Of a DNA stretch of 64,000 nucleotides, positions 47,508 to 55,984 are shown piece after piece (position 1 is the first letter of the stretch; every line of letters starts with the position of its first letter). Under the pieces are notes generated by a model. It saw nothing but the letters and a program-made list of their open reading frames with translations. It had not been told where the DNA came from and did no database searches. This DNA is from Lactobacillus acidophilus (GTDB taxonomy: Bacteria > Bacillota > Bacilli > Lactobacillales > Lactobacillaceae). The position numbers and the translations under genes are program-made. The stretch is taken from positions 1,426,001-1,490,000 of the forward strand of contig NZ_CP139575.1 of assembly GCF_034298135.1 (NCBI RefSeq), given 5' to 3'.

Positions 47508-48200
47508 TTAGTCTAAGTTTAATGGATCAAGCTTGATACCAGGTCCAAAGGTTGCTGAAACAGCAACACTCTTAATGTATTGACCCTTAGCTGATGCTGG
47601 ACGAGCACGTAAAATTACGTCACGTAAAGCATCAAAGTTTTCTACTAATTGGTCTTCAGTAAATGATACCTTACCAATAGGAGTGTGGATAGCTGCTTGA
47701 CGGTCAACACGGTATTCTACTTGACCTGCCTTAACGTTCTTAACAGCCTTTTCAATGTCCATAGTTACAGTACCAGTCTTAGGGTTTGGCATCAATCCCT
47801 TAGGTCCAAGTACACGACCTAAACGACCAACCTTAGCCATCATCATTGGAGTTGCAACTACAACATCAAAGTCTAACCAGCCGCCTTGAATCTTTTCTAC
47901 CAAGTCGTCTGAACCAACAAAATCAGCGCCTGCAGCCTTAGCTTGTTCAGCTTGTGGGCCTTCAGCAAATACTACAACAGTTTGGGTCTTACCAGTACCG
48001 TTTGGCAAAACAATTGAACCACGAATTTGTTGGTCTGCTTGCTTAGGATCTACGCTCAAGTTGTAAGCTACATCAATAGTAGCGTCAAAGTTTGCGTATG
48101 AAGTTTCCTTAACAAGTTTCATAGCTTCTGCTACTGAGTATAATTTATTTGAGTCTACCTTCTTGGCAGCATCTAAATATTTCTTACCATGCTTTGGCAT
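47508..48200 (-). CDS. rplA: 50S ribosomal protein L1
   Basis: A 230-residue protein of the L1 stalk. It starts [16 protein letters not shown] at 48200, with AAGGAGG upstream; the longer ORF begins 54 bases earlier without support. Diagnostic segments include [19 protein letters not shown] and [14 protein letters not shown]. Confidence 0.96.
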   Translation of the reverse strand: MPKHGKKYLDAAKKVDSNKLYSVAEAMKLVKETSYANFDATIDVAYNLSVDPKQADQQIRGSIVLPNGTGKTQTVVVFAEGPQAEQAKAAGADFVGSDDLVEKIQGGWLDFDVVVATPMMMAKVGRLGRVLGPKGLMPNPKTGTVTMDIEKAVKNVKAGQVEYRVDRQAAIHTPIGKVSFTEDQLVENFDALRDVILRARPASAKGQYIKSVAVSATFGPGIKLDPLNLD

Positions 48201-48279
48201 GTGTGAATTCCTCCTTGTATATGTGGTCAAACGAGCTTCTCTTAACTCTCCCACCTAATGTGTTAACTAAATAACAGGA

Positions 48280-48705
48280 TTAGTCTTCGACTTCGATACC
48301 CATACTTCTAGCGGTACCTTCAACCATGCGCATAGCAGCTTCAATATCAGCAGCGTTAAGGTCTTTCATCTTAGTCTCAGCAATTTCCTTGACTTGGTCT
48401 TTGGTTACCTTACCAACCTTCTTGGTGTTAGGTTCACCTGAAGCCTTATCGATCTTAGCAGCTTGCTTTAAAAGAACTGGTGCTGGTGGAGTCTTAGTAA
48501 TGAATTCGAATGAACGATCTTCATATACAGTAATAACTACAGGGATAATCATACCCTTTTGATCAGCAGTTCTAGCATTGAAGTCTTTAGTAAAACCAAC
48601 AATGTTAATACCAGCTTGACCCAAAGCAGGACCAACTGGAGGTGCAGGGGTTGCAGCGCCAGCTGGAATTTGTAACTTAACTACGTTAATAACTTTCTTT
48701 GCCAC
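48280..48705 (-). CDS. rplK: 50S ribosomal protein L11
   Basis: A 141-residue GTPase-centre protein. It begins (M)[35 protein letters not shown] and includes [15 protein letters not shown]. The start is GTG (48705) with AAGGAGG 8 bases upstream; a TTG 6 bases earlier is not used. Confidence 0.97.
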   Translation of the reverse strand: MAKKVINVVKLQIPAGAATPAPPVGPALGQAGINIVGFTKDFNARTADQKGMIIPVVITVYEDRSFEFITKTPPAPVLLKQAAKIDKASGEPNTKKVGKVTKDQVKEIAETKMKDLNAADIEAAMRMVEGTARSMGIEVED

Positions 48706-48790
48706 GGTCAAAACCTCCTTGATTCCGTGATGCGGTTAAAATGGAGAATTTTCCTTTTTTCTCCTCCCACAATAATAAACGTACCGTATT

Positions 48791-48819
48791 AGAATACCAT
48801 CGTTTAATTATAATTACAA
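48791..48819 (-). promoter_or_regulatory. rplKA promoter
   Basis: TTGTAA (48819-48814) and TATTCT (48796-48791) are separated by 17 bases on the minus strand, about 85 bases before rplK. Consensus match only. Confidence 0.6.
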
Positions 48820-48831
48820 CTAAATTTATGA

Positions 48832-49389
48832 TTAATCGTTAACATCAAACTTCTTAACTTGATCATAATCAAGTTCTGCAGTAGTAGCACGACCAAACAT
48901 ATCAACTGAAACATATAATTTATACTTATCTGGTTGAATATCAGTAATCTTACCAACCATGCCGTTAAATGCACCCTCAGTAATAGTTACAGTTTCACCA
49001 ATGTCAAAGTCTTCAGTTGGAGTTTTAGCAGGTTGTCCTTGATTCTTAAGTAAACGACTTACTTCTTCATCAAGAAGTGGTGACGGCTTGGAACCACCAC
49101 CATGTGAACCAACGAAACCAGTTACGTTAGGTGTATTTCTTACAACAAACCAACTTTCATCAGTCATAACCATTTCAACTAAAACGTAACCTGGAAAAAT
49201 CTTTTCTTCAACTTCTTGTTTCTTACCGCGAACAGTTTCAACTTTTTCTTCTTCTGGAACCATTACACGAAAAATGTAATCTTGCATCCCCATACTTTGA
49301 GCACGTGATAACAAATCCGACTTAACTTTATCTTCATAGCCAGAATAAGTATGTAAAACGTACCATTTCTTCTGAGTAGTTTCAACCAT
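48832..49389 (-). CDS. nusG: Transcription termination/antitermination protein NusG
   Basis: A 185-residue factor with NGN domain (WYVLHTYSGYEDKVKSDLLSR, FPGYVLVEMVM, WFVVRNTPNVTGFVG) and a C-terminal KOW domain (FDIGETVTITEGAFNGMVGKITDI). It couples RNA polymerase to ribosomes and to Rho. The ribosome site AAGGAGAA precedes the ATG. A hairpin with a T-run sits in its leader. Confidence 0.97.
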   Translation of the reverse strand: MVETTQKKWYVLHTYSGYEDKVKSDLLSRAQSMGMQDYIFRVMVPEEEKVETVRGKKQEVEEKIFPGYVLVEMVMTDESWFVVRNTPNVTGFVGSHGGGSKPSPLLDEEVSRLLKNQGQPAKTPTEDFDIGETVTITEGAFNGMVGKITDIQPDKYKLYVSVDMFGRATTAELDYDQVKKFDVND

Positions 49390-49422
49390 GTTAATATTCT
49401 CCTTAATTTTGGGTAAACAAAA

Positions 49423-49441
49423 AAACCTCCCACAGAGGTTT
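49423..49441 (-). terminator. Intrinsic terminator/attenuator between secE and nusG
   Basis: On the minus strand AAACCTC-TGTGG-GAGGTTT is followed by T7, about 30 bases before the nusG ATG. It could attenuate read-through from secE into nusG. Confidence 0.7.
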
Positions 49442-49457
49442 CTTCAAGCTGTTACTT

Positions 49458-49463
49458 ATTATA
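49458..49463 (-). promoter_or_regulatory. Possible nusG-proximal -10 box
   Basis: The minus strand reads TATAAT here, upstream of the hairpin at 49423-49441. No good -35 is visible. If used, the hairpin would lie in the nusG 5' leader. Confidence 0.4.
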
Positions 49464-49502
49464 ACATGCATTAGCAGTATTTTCTATATTATTGCTACCG
49501 AA

Positions 49503-49670
49503 TTACATCTTTTGGGTTAACCAGCTAAAGAGCCAGTCGAGTGCACCTAAATATACGGCAAACAAAACTGAACTTGTGATAACAGTTACTGTATCACGTC
49601 TATTTTGTTTTGCAGTTGGCCAAGTAACCAACTTCATTTCGTGGGCTACACCCTTAAAAAACTTAATCAT
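49503..49670 (-). CDS. secE: Preprotein translocase subunit SecE
   Basis: A 55-residue SecE: MIKFFKGVAHEMKLVTWPTAKQ followed by RRDTVTVITSSVLFAVYLGALDWLFSWLTQ (single membrane helix). It contains the conserved amphipathic helix with WPT. It follows rpmG and precedes nusG, the canonical order. Confidence 0.95.
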   Translation of the reverse strand: MIKFFKGVAHEMKLVTWPTAKQNRRDTVTVITSSVLFAVYLGALDWLFSWLTQKM

Positions 49671-49678
49671 TAGCTTTA

Positions 49679-49828
49679 TTACCTCGTTTCCTTGTGCAAC
49701 GTCATTTTACCGCAATGCTTGCAGAACTTTTTAAGTTCAAGTCGCTGAGTGCGATTCTTACTTGCGGTGATTGAGTAGTTTCTTGACCCGCATACGCTGC
49801 AAGCTAGGGCTGCCTTCTTCACTGCCAT
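49679..49828 (-). CDS. rpmG: 50S ribosomal protein L33
   Basis: A 49-residue zinc-ribbon protein. [19 protein letters not shown] contains the first CxxC, and [17 protein letters not shown] contains the second. The four cysteines indicate the zinc-binding paralogue. It is located 8 bases before secE. Confidence 0.95.
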   Translation of the reverse strand: MAVKKAALACSVCGSRNYSITASKNRTQRLELKKFCKHCGKMTLHKETR

Positions 49829-50015
49829 AATCTCACTTCCAAACTTTCTTTATAAAAACACATACTTAGTGTGTATTTTATACTGTCAAAACAAACTCGT
49901 CAATTCTAAACTGATAATCAAAAGGAATAGTCATCAATAATATCTAAATATTTTAATTCTTTAATTCACTTATCTATAATAAGTTTGCATATTATTTTTA
50001 GAAAGGTAAACTCTC

Positions 50016-51758
50016 ATGAATAAACATCCTGAATATTTATTAAATAAAGTTTCTGGTCCTAAAGATTTGAAAAAATTAACTATTCCAGAAATGGAAGAAT
50101 TAGCTACAGAAATTCGGACACTAATTCTAGAAAAAGATGCTGCTAAAGGTGGACACTTAGGTCCAGATTTGGGAATCGTTGAAGCAAGTATTGCTTATCA
50201 TTATGTATTTAATGCACCAAAAGACAAAATTGTTTGGGACGTCTCACACCAAACATACCCTCATAAAATGCTAACTGGTAGAGCTTTAGCTTGGCTTGAT
50301 CCAGAGCACTACGAAGATGTAACTCCTTATACTAATCCAGACGAAAGCCCATATGACTACTATGCTGTAGGTCATACCTCTACTTCTATTGCTTTAGCAA
50401 CAGGTATGGCTAAAGCCAGAGATTTAATGGGCGAACATGAAAATATTATGGCCCTAATTGGTGATGGTTCAATGACTGGTGGTCTTGCTTACGAGGGCTT
50501 AAACAACGCTGCAATTGAACCACATAATTTAGTCGTAGTAGTAAACGATAACCAAATGTCAATTGATGACAACGTTGGTGGTCTGGTTACTGCATTAAAG
50601 AAGCTCCGTGATTCAAATGGTGAAACTAAAGAAAACCCATTTACTGCTATGGGTTTTGATTACCGCTACATCGCTGACGGAAATGATATCAAATCGATGA
50701 TTGAAGCTTTTAAGGCTGTTAAAGATGTAGATCATCCAATTTTACTTCATATCAATACCTTGAAAGGTAAAGGTTACCAACCTGCAATTGACAATGAAGA
50801 AGCACACCACTGGGTAATGCCATTTGATTTAAAGACTGACAAGTCAACTGTTCCAGCTCCAAAAAGTCCAAGTGCAACTTCTGTAGCAATGGATGTGATG
50901 AAGGAACATATTGAAAACGGCGAAAAGATCATGGCTATCAATGCTGCAATTCCTGGTGTATTTGGACTTGATGAAATTAAAGACAAATACCCTGAAAATT
51001 ACCATGATGTAGGTATTGCTGAACAAGAATCTGTTGCCTTTGCTGCAGGTATGGCAAAGGAAGGCGCAATTCCAGTATTATTTGAAAATTCAACCTTCTT
51101 ACAACGTGCATTTGACCAATTATCACACGATGTAGCTGCTAATGACTTACCTGTTGTCATGATGGTAGCAGGTGGTGGTATTTCGGGCACAAGTAAAATT
51201 CACCTCGGCGTATTTGACCAAGTAATGATTTCTAACTTGCCTAACTGGATTTACCTTGCTCCTACTACTTTAGCTGAGGAAAAAGATATGATGGAATGGG
51301 CTATTAAGCAAAGAAAACACCCTGTAGCAATCAAAATGCCGACTAAGAAAGTTCCTGTAGGTGAAGAAGTAAAGCGTAATTACTCAGAAATCAAATATGA
51401 CATCAAACCTGGCAAAGATATTGCAGTTTTAGCTTTAGGTGACATGTATGACATGCTGGGCAAAGAGGTAACTGAAAAACTGGGTGCAAGTTTGGTTAAC
51501 CCGATTTCTGCCAACATCTTGGATAAAGAAGCCTTAGATAAATTGGCTGATGAAAACAAAATTATCATTACACTTGAAGACAACCTTTTAGACGGTGGCT
51601 TTGGTGAAAAAGTTGCTTCTTATCTTGGCAATAAAGACGTTAAAGTTTTAAACTACGGTCAAAAGCGTGTTTATACTGATCAAATACCATTGAACGATAT
51701 TTTGAAAGACAATCGTATGACTGTTGATCAAATCGTTGAAGATGTTAAGAACGCTTAA
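50016..51758 (+). CDS. DXS-like thiamine diphosphate enzyme, acceptor-site residues altered
   Basis: The 580-residue protein has the 1-deoxy-D-xylulose-5-phosphate synthase architecture: GGHLGPDLGIVE, WDVSHQTYPHKMLTGR, GHTSTSIALATGMA, ThDP-Mg motif GDGSMTGGLAYEGLNNAA with NDNQMSI, and GIAEQESVAFAAGMA with the catalytic Glu. It departs from DXS at positions that bind the glyceraldehyde-3-phosphate acceptor in E. coli DXS: Tyr392, Arg420, Asp427 and Arg478 correspond here to Asn, Ala, Thr and Thr (about residues 357, 385, 393 and 443). Lactobacilli use the mevalonate route, so a role in isoprenoid synthesis is unlikely. The substrate is unknown. The ribosome site GAAAGG precedes the ATG. Neighbours are an AraC-type regulator and a gluconokinase-like gene. 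Confidence 0.8.
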   Translation: MNKHPEYLLNKVSGPKDLKKLTIPEMEELATEIRTLILEKDAAKGGHLGPDLGIVEASIAYHYVFNAPKDKIVWDVSHQTYPHKMLTGRALAWLDPEHYEDVTPYTNPDESPYDYYAVGHTSTSIALATGMAKARDLMGEHENIMALIGDGSMTGGLAYEGLNNAAIEPHNLVVVVNDNQMSIDDNVGGLVTALKKLRDSNGETKENPFTAMGFDYRYIADGNDIKSMIEAFKAVKDVDHPILLHINTLKGKGYQPAIDNEEAHHWVMPFDLKTDKSTVPAPKSPSATSVAMDVMKEHIENGEKIMAINAAIPGVFGLDEIKDKYPENYHDVGIAEQESVAFAAGMAKEGAIPVLFENSTFLQRAFDQLSHDVAANDLPVVMMVAGGGISGTSKIHLGVFDQVMISNLPNWIYLAPTTLAEEKDMMEWAIKQRKHPVAIKMPTKKVPVGEEVKRNYSEIKYDIKPGKDIAVLALGDMYDMLGKEVTEKLGASLVNPISANILDKEALDKLADENKIIITLEDNLLDGGFGEKVASYLGNKDVKVLNYGQKRVYTDQIPLNDILKDNRMTVDQIVEDVKNA

Positions 51759-51774
51759 GAAAATATATAAAATT

Positions 51775-51812
51775 AAAAATCTCCTCAGATATTTTCCTGA
51801 AGAGATTTTTTT
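51775..51812 (+). terminator. Terminator after the DXS-like gene
   Basis: AAAAATCTCCTCAG pairs with CTGAAGAGATTTTT (one bulge mismatch) and ends in T7. Confidence 0.75.
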
Positions 51813-51880
51813 ATGGCAAAATAAGTCGAGTAGTTTCCAAATTAATCCGGCATAATACAACATATAAGGAGGAATGAAAA

Positions 51881-52762
51881 TTGGAACAAATCGAAGCAGT
51901 TCAACGCATGCAAGACTATATCCAAGAGCACTTAAATGAGCAGATTACACTTACCGCTCTATCTAAAGTTTCGCTATATTCACCTTGGTATTCTTATCGA
52001 CTATTTGTTAACTATCTAAATATGACGCCTGCAAAATACATTAGACGTTTACGTTTGGCACAAACTGCTCTAAAATTGCGCGATCATAATTGCAAAATTA
52101 CTGATATTGTATTCGAAAGTGGTTTTAAAAGCGTAGATGGTTATCAAAGAGCTTTTTATCATGAATTTCAATGTAATCCAAGTGAATATGCTGCTCATCC
52201 TGTTCCAATCTATTTATTTAATCCTTATGGCATAAAATTTAAGCCTAACAAGCATAGAAAGGATACTACCATGAACACTAAAAATATTTTCATCCAAGTT
52301 ATTGATAAACCTGAAAGAAAAGTTATCCTCAAGCGCGGTATTAAAGCTACTGACTATCTCGACTATTGCGACGAAGTAGGCTGTGAAACTTGGGGACTAC
52401 TTAAAAGCATAAAATCTATTAATGGAGAACCTGTTTGTTTATGGTTACCCGCTAAATATAGAAAACCTAACACTTCTGAATATATTCAAGGAGTTGAAGT
52501 AGATCTTGATTACAAAGATCCGGTTCCTAAAGGCTTTGATATTATTAAACTTCCTGCTACCAAATACCTTATGTTTCAAAGTGAGCCGTTTGCAGAAGAA
52601 GATTGTGGCAAGATCATTGAAGAAGTGAGATCTGCAATAAAAAAATATGATCCTAAAACAATTGGCTACACTTGGGACAAAAATAATCCTAAAATTCAGC
52701 TTGAGCCTATTGGAACAAGGGGATACATCGAAATGATGCCTATTAAAAAGTTATCTGATTAA
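51881..52762 (+). CDS. AraC-family regulator with GyrI-like effector domain
   Basis: A 293-residue protein with two helix-turn-helix motifs in the N-terminal 100 residues (QEHLNEQITLTALSKVSLYSPWYSYRLFVNY, then ITDIVFESGFKSVDGYQRAFYHEFQCNPSEY). A C-terminal GyrI/effector-binding domain follows (residues about 135-293, with IKLPATKYLMFQSEPF and GYIEMMPIKKL). This is the Rob/SoxS-like architecture used for drug or metabolite sensing. The start is TTG with a perfect AGGAGG 8 bases upstream. Confidence 0.85.
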   Translation: MEQIEAVQRMQDYIQEHLNEQITLTALSKVSLYSPWYSYRLFVNYLNMTPAKYIRRLRLAQTALKLRDHNCKITDIVFESGFKSVDGYQRAFYHEFQCNPSEYAAHPVPIYLFNPYGIKFKPNKHRKDTTMNTKNIFIQVIDKPERKVILKRGIKATDYLDYCDEVGCETWGLLKSIKSINGEPVCLWLPAKYRKPNTSEYIQGVEVDLDYKDPVPKGFDIIKLPATKYLMFQSEPFAEEDCGKIIEEVRSAIKKYDPKTIGYTWDKNNPKIQLEPIGTRGYIEMMPIKKLSD

Positions 52763-54243
52763 TTTATATTAGAAAATTTACCATACGAAGCAGCCAAAGC
52801 ATTCCTAATTTCACAATAAAGTGGAAATAGTTTTTGATAAGTGGCTGCTTCTTTTGGATTAGGAAAGTAAACTTTATCAGCTTGAGCAAACTGTCCGATC
52901 TCACTTAGATCTTGATTGAGTCCTAATGCCTGTCTTGCTAAAAACATAGCGGCTAGTGTTCCACTCTGTTGTTCCTTCATAGTAACGATAGGAACATTGA
53001 AAATATTAGCACAAAGTTGTCTTACAAAATCACTCTTGAGAAAGCCCCCAGTTGCATTAATTGCAACTGGTTTTTTAGTATTTTTAATCAAATTAGAAGC
53101 AGCATCATAGAGGTTAAAGATAATACCTTCAATCACCGCTCGTGCCATTTCAGGTTTTTGGTGCATACGAGTTAATCCCACAAATGAGCCACGTGCATTT
53201 GCATCCCAAATTGGAGCACGTTCTCCTCCTAAATAAGGCAAAAAGATCAAATTACGACTTCCCGCTGGAGCTGTTTGAGCAACATCAAGAAAATCTTGCG
53301 GCGTTTCGTCAGCATCAAACAAAGTTTGACGAGCCCAATTAAATACGATTCCTCCATTATTTACTGGACCACCTAGTAAATAATGTGTTTTATCAGCTGG
53401 ATAACAAAAGTAACTAGCACTTGGATCTATTTTAGGTTGATCAACTATTGTTCTAATCGCCCCCGATGTTCCCACATTTAAAGCACAGTGATCACTATCG
53501 ATTGCATTAACGCCAATCGTAGACAAATAACCATCGCTAGCTCCCAAAATAATTTTAGTATCAGAATCTATTCCCAATTTTTTTACATATTCTGTTTTAA
53601 TAGGAAAAATAACTTTTGTAGGCTGAGCTATCTTAGGGAGTTGCTCTTTTTTTATTTTTAAAATATCTAATAATTCTTGATCCCAAGTTAATGTTTTAAG
53701 ATTAAGTATTCCTGTACCAGCAGCCATAGTGGTATCAGTAACTAACTTTCCCGTCAATCGGAAGATTATATATTCTTTAATCCCAATCCATTTTTGAGCT
53801 TGGCTAAATACTTCTGTTTTTTTATTTTTTAACCACAATAATTTATAAATTGGGGCCATGGGATGCATCGGCATTCCCGTTTTACGATAAATCTGCTGGG
53901 CGAAGCCCCTATTTTTTGCATCTTGGACAATACTTTTGGCACAATTATCTGCCCACGTGATGCTATTAGTTAACAGTTCATCATCTGAACCTAAGCCAAT
54001 CAAACTGTGCATTTGACTCGACCATGATATAGCCGCAATTTTTCCATCTATTTTTTGCGTTAAATCAAAAATGATTTCTTGAACTGCATCAAAAATTAAT
54101 TTTGGATCTTCTTCGGCCTGCCCTACTTTTGTTTGAATCAACGGATAACCTTTACTAACAGAAGCTACTGCTTTTCCATTTATGTCGTAAAGGACGCCTT
54201 TAGTTGCTGTGGTGCCAACATCCATGCCAATAATATATTTCAT
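52759..54243 (-). CDS. gntK: FGGY-family carbohydrate kinase, gluconokinase-like
   Basis: This 494-residue kinase begins MKYIIGMDVGTTATKGVLYD (ATP phosphate loop), has SWSSQMHSLIGL, GMPMHPMAPIYKLLWL (a signature typical of gluconokinases), GTSGAIRT and the C-terminal ATGGFLKSDFVRQL. It phosphorylates a sugar acid, most likely D-gluconate to 6-phosphogluconate; xylulokinase and other sugars remain possible. The start is at 54243. Its stop overlaps the AraC stop on the other strand by 4 bases. Confidence 0.82.
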   Translation of the reverse strand: MKYIIGMDVGTTATKGVLYDINGKAVASVSKGYPLIQTKVGQAEEDPKLIFDAVQEIIFDLTQKIDGKIAAISWSSQMHSLIGLGSDDELLTNSITWADNCAKSIVQDAKNRGFAQQIYRKTGMPMHPMAPIYKLLWLKNKKTEVFSQAQKWIGIKEYIIFRLTGKLVTDTTMAAGTGILNLKTLTWDQELLDILKIKKEQLPKIAQPTKVIFPIKTEYVKKLGIDSDTKIILGASDGYLSTIGVNAIDSDHCALNVGTSGAIRTIVDQPKIDPSASYFCYPADKTHYLLGGPVNNGGIVFNWARQTLFDADETPQDFLDVAQTAPAGSRNLIFLPYLGGERAPIWDANARGSFVGLTRMHQKPEMARAVIEGIIFNLYDAASNLIKNTKKPVAINATGGFLKSDFVRQLCANIFNVPIVTMKEQQSGTLAAMFLARQALGLNQDLSEIGQFAQADKVYFPNPKEAATYQKLFPLYCEIRNALAASYGKFSNIN

Positions 54244-54244
54244 T

Positions 54245-54853
54245 TTACTTATGATAAAACTTCTTCCATTTCTTATAAGATTTATCTTGCCAGGACTTGG
54301 GTAGATCATCCCAATCCCATCGTCTATTTTTTACTTTTTGTAAAAATAAACCTTCGCTTTGTACTAATTTTTTTACTAATTTTAGATTTTTACCTGTTAA
54401 ATTATAAAAACTGGTTTCCCATTCGTCAGCAATTTCAATAAAAAACTCTCGATGCTTTTTATCGATTAATTTTATAATTAACTTTCCTTGCCATTTTAAA
54501 ATTATATGTTTAATAATTTTTTCCAGCTTATCAAAGCCAATATTACGAATATTTTTACCTAGATACTTACTATACTTAGATTTTTTCTTGGGCCAACAGT
54601 CAGGTTCTAAATACACTTCCGCATAATTATATTCCATCATGGCAAAAACAACTCTAGTAGCCCCTTCTGCAAAAGCTGGTAAATAAGATTTATCACGCCA
54701 AGTCTGATAACCATCATAATAAGAAGATTCGGCATTAATAGTTTCAGGTACAGTATCTAAATAGTAATAAGTAGTATTTTCAAATAAAAAACCTACTATT
54801 TCCTCAATCGCTTTGACTTCTTTTAATACTTTCTTTCGTTTCTTCTTCCCCAT
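54245..54853 (-). CDS. Hypothetical protein
   Basis: A 202-residue basic, aromatic-rich protein (many Lys, Tyr, Trp) with no signal or membrane segment. The opening MGKKKRKKVLKEVKAIEEIV is highly basic. I recognise no family. The gluconokinase-like gene starts 2 bases after its stop, so both may share a transcript. Confidence 0.6.
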   Translation of the reverse strand: MGKKKRKKVLKEVKAIEEIVGFLFENTTYYYLDTVPETINAESSYYDGYQTWRDKSYLPAFAEGATRVVFAMMEYNYAEVYLEPDCWPKKKSKYSKYLGKNIRNIGFDKLEKIIKHIILKWQGKLIIKLIDKKHREFFIEIADEWETSFYNLTGKNLKLVKKLVQSEGLFLQKVKNRRWDWDDLPKSWQDKSYKKWKKFYHK

Positions 54854-54911
54854 ATATATTCTCTTTCAATAATTTTTGAAAAGTATAGCAAAAGTTTATT
54901 TAGAGCACAAA

Positions 54912-54939
54912 AAAACAGCTACCGAAAAGCAGCTGTTTT
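54912..54939 (-). terminator. Terminator after the 72-residue protein gene
   Basis: AAAACAGCT and AGCTGTTTT form a 9-bp stem with a 10-base loop; T8 follows on the minus strand. Confidence 0.75.
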
Positions 54940-54940
54940 G

Positions 54941-54962
54941 GTGGTCAAACATGCGTGACCAC
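54941..54962. repeat. Inverted repeat before the terminator
   Basis: GTGGTCA and TGACCAC form a 7-bp stem with an 8-base loop, directly next to the terminator. Function unknown. Confidence 0.45.
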
Positions 54963-54991
54963 TGTGCGTAGAACATTGTTTTTAGTTGGAT

Positions 54992-55210
54992 TTACTTCTT
55001 AAGATTTTCGTTAACGAAGGCTTCGATCTTTTCATCTGAGTCTTTCAAAAATGGAAGCATATCTTCTTCCGTCTTCATGGTATCTCTACCATTCTTTTCC
55101 ATAAAGTAGTCCCAAAGGGCATCTCTAACTGGCATATCAGAATCACTCCAGTCAAAAGCTTCCTTCATGTGACGGTCTAACAATGCAGTCTTAATAATTT
55201 CGTCTGCCAT
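54992..55210 (-). CDS. Conserved small acidic protein, function unknown
   Basis: A 72-residue acidic protein ([21 protein letters not shown]...) without cysteines or membrane segments. The ribosome site TAGGAGGTAA is strong, suggesting high expression. No family recognised. Confidence 0.65.
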   Translation of the reverse strand: MADEIIKTALLDRHMKEAFDWSDSDMPVRDALWDYFMEKNGRDTMKTEEDMLPFLKDSDEKIEAFVNENLKK

Positions 55211-55308
55211 CTTAAATTACCTCCTAAAATATTCTACATTTTTATTATACCTCACTTTCTCAGTATCAGCTAAAAAATCAAATTTATACAAATATACATT
55301 GAAACCTA

Positions 55309-55845
55309 TCAGAATAATACATTTCTCATCTTCTGAATTGCTCTTGATCTCGCCCTAACTAATTGCATATATTCTATTTTTAAATTATTAATTACGTATT
55401 CCACACTAATTTCGCCTAGTATTGTCAATACCGCAATTAATTCCAGACGAGACAAGCTTTCGATAAACTCATGATATATAGTTTTAACGGGCGTTATCAA
55501 TTCACTTCGTCCAGGTTCTTGTATACACAAATTACTATCTAAAGAAACAGAATGATTGTATATTTGTCTTCTCAACGCAGTATTATACCTAACTAACGTT
55601 CGAGCATGATTAGATAACTTAGTTTTATATAAACTACCAAAACTTCCTTTTTTACCAGAAAAAACTACTACAGATTCGTAACAAATAATCAATGCTTCTT
55701 GCTCCCAATCATCACGATCATAATGATGCAAGTAATATTTCTTTAGAATTGAATTAACTAATGGTTTATACAAGAAAAACAATTCTTTTAATGCCTGATC
55801 ATCACCCATTTTTGCTTTATTAATTAACTTCTCTTCAGTACACAT
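55309..55845 (-). CDS. Sigma-70 family factor, SigH/ComX-like
   Basis: A 178-residue protein with a region-2-like start (MCTEEKLINKAKMGDDQALKELFFLYKPLVNSILKKYY, and DRDDWEQEALIICYESV) and a degenerate region 4 at the C terminus (VEYVINNLKIEYMQLVRARSRAIQKMRN). It lies next to rlmB, the position of sigH in Bacillus and of ComX-like sigma factors in lactobacilli. Late-competence function is possible but unproven. Confidence 0.8.
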   Translation of the reverse strand: MCTEEKLINKAKMGDDQALKELFFLYKPLVNSILKKYYLHHYDRDDWEQEALIICYESVVVFSGKKGSFGSLYKTKLSNHARTLVRYNTALRRQIYNHSVSLDSNLCIQEPGRSELITPVKTIYHEFIESLSRLELIAVLTILGEISVEYVINNLKIEYMQLVRARSRAIQKMRNVLF

Positions 55846-55943
55846 TTCATTTTCCTCTTTGCTTTTTTCTCCGAGGATACCTTTTAACTTTTATGTACTA
55901 TAAGAAAACGGATGTTTATTCTGACATATTGAAAATTTTGTAT

Positions 55944-55983
55944 CAAAAAAGGCAAACAAAAGATAATTTTTGTCTGCCTTTTT
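55944..55983 (-). terminator. Terminator after rlmB
   Basis: AAAAAAGGCAAACAAAA and TTTTTGTCTGCCTTTTTT form a long stem with one mismatch, directly before the rlmB stop on the minus strand downstream side. Confidence 0.8.
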
Positions 55984-55984
55984 A

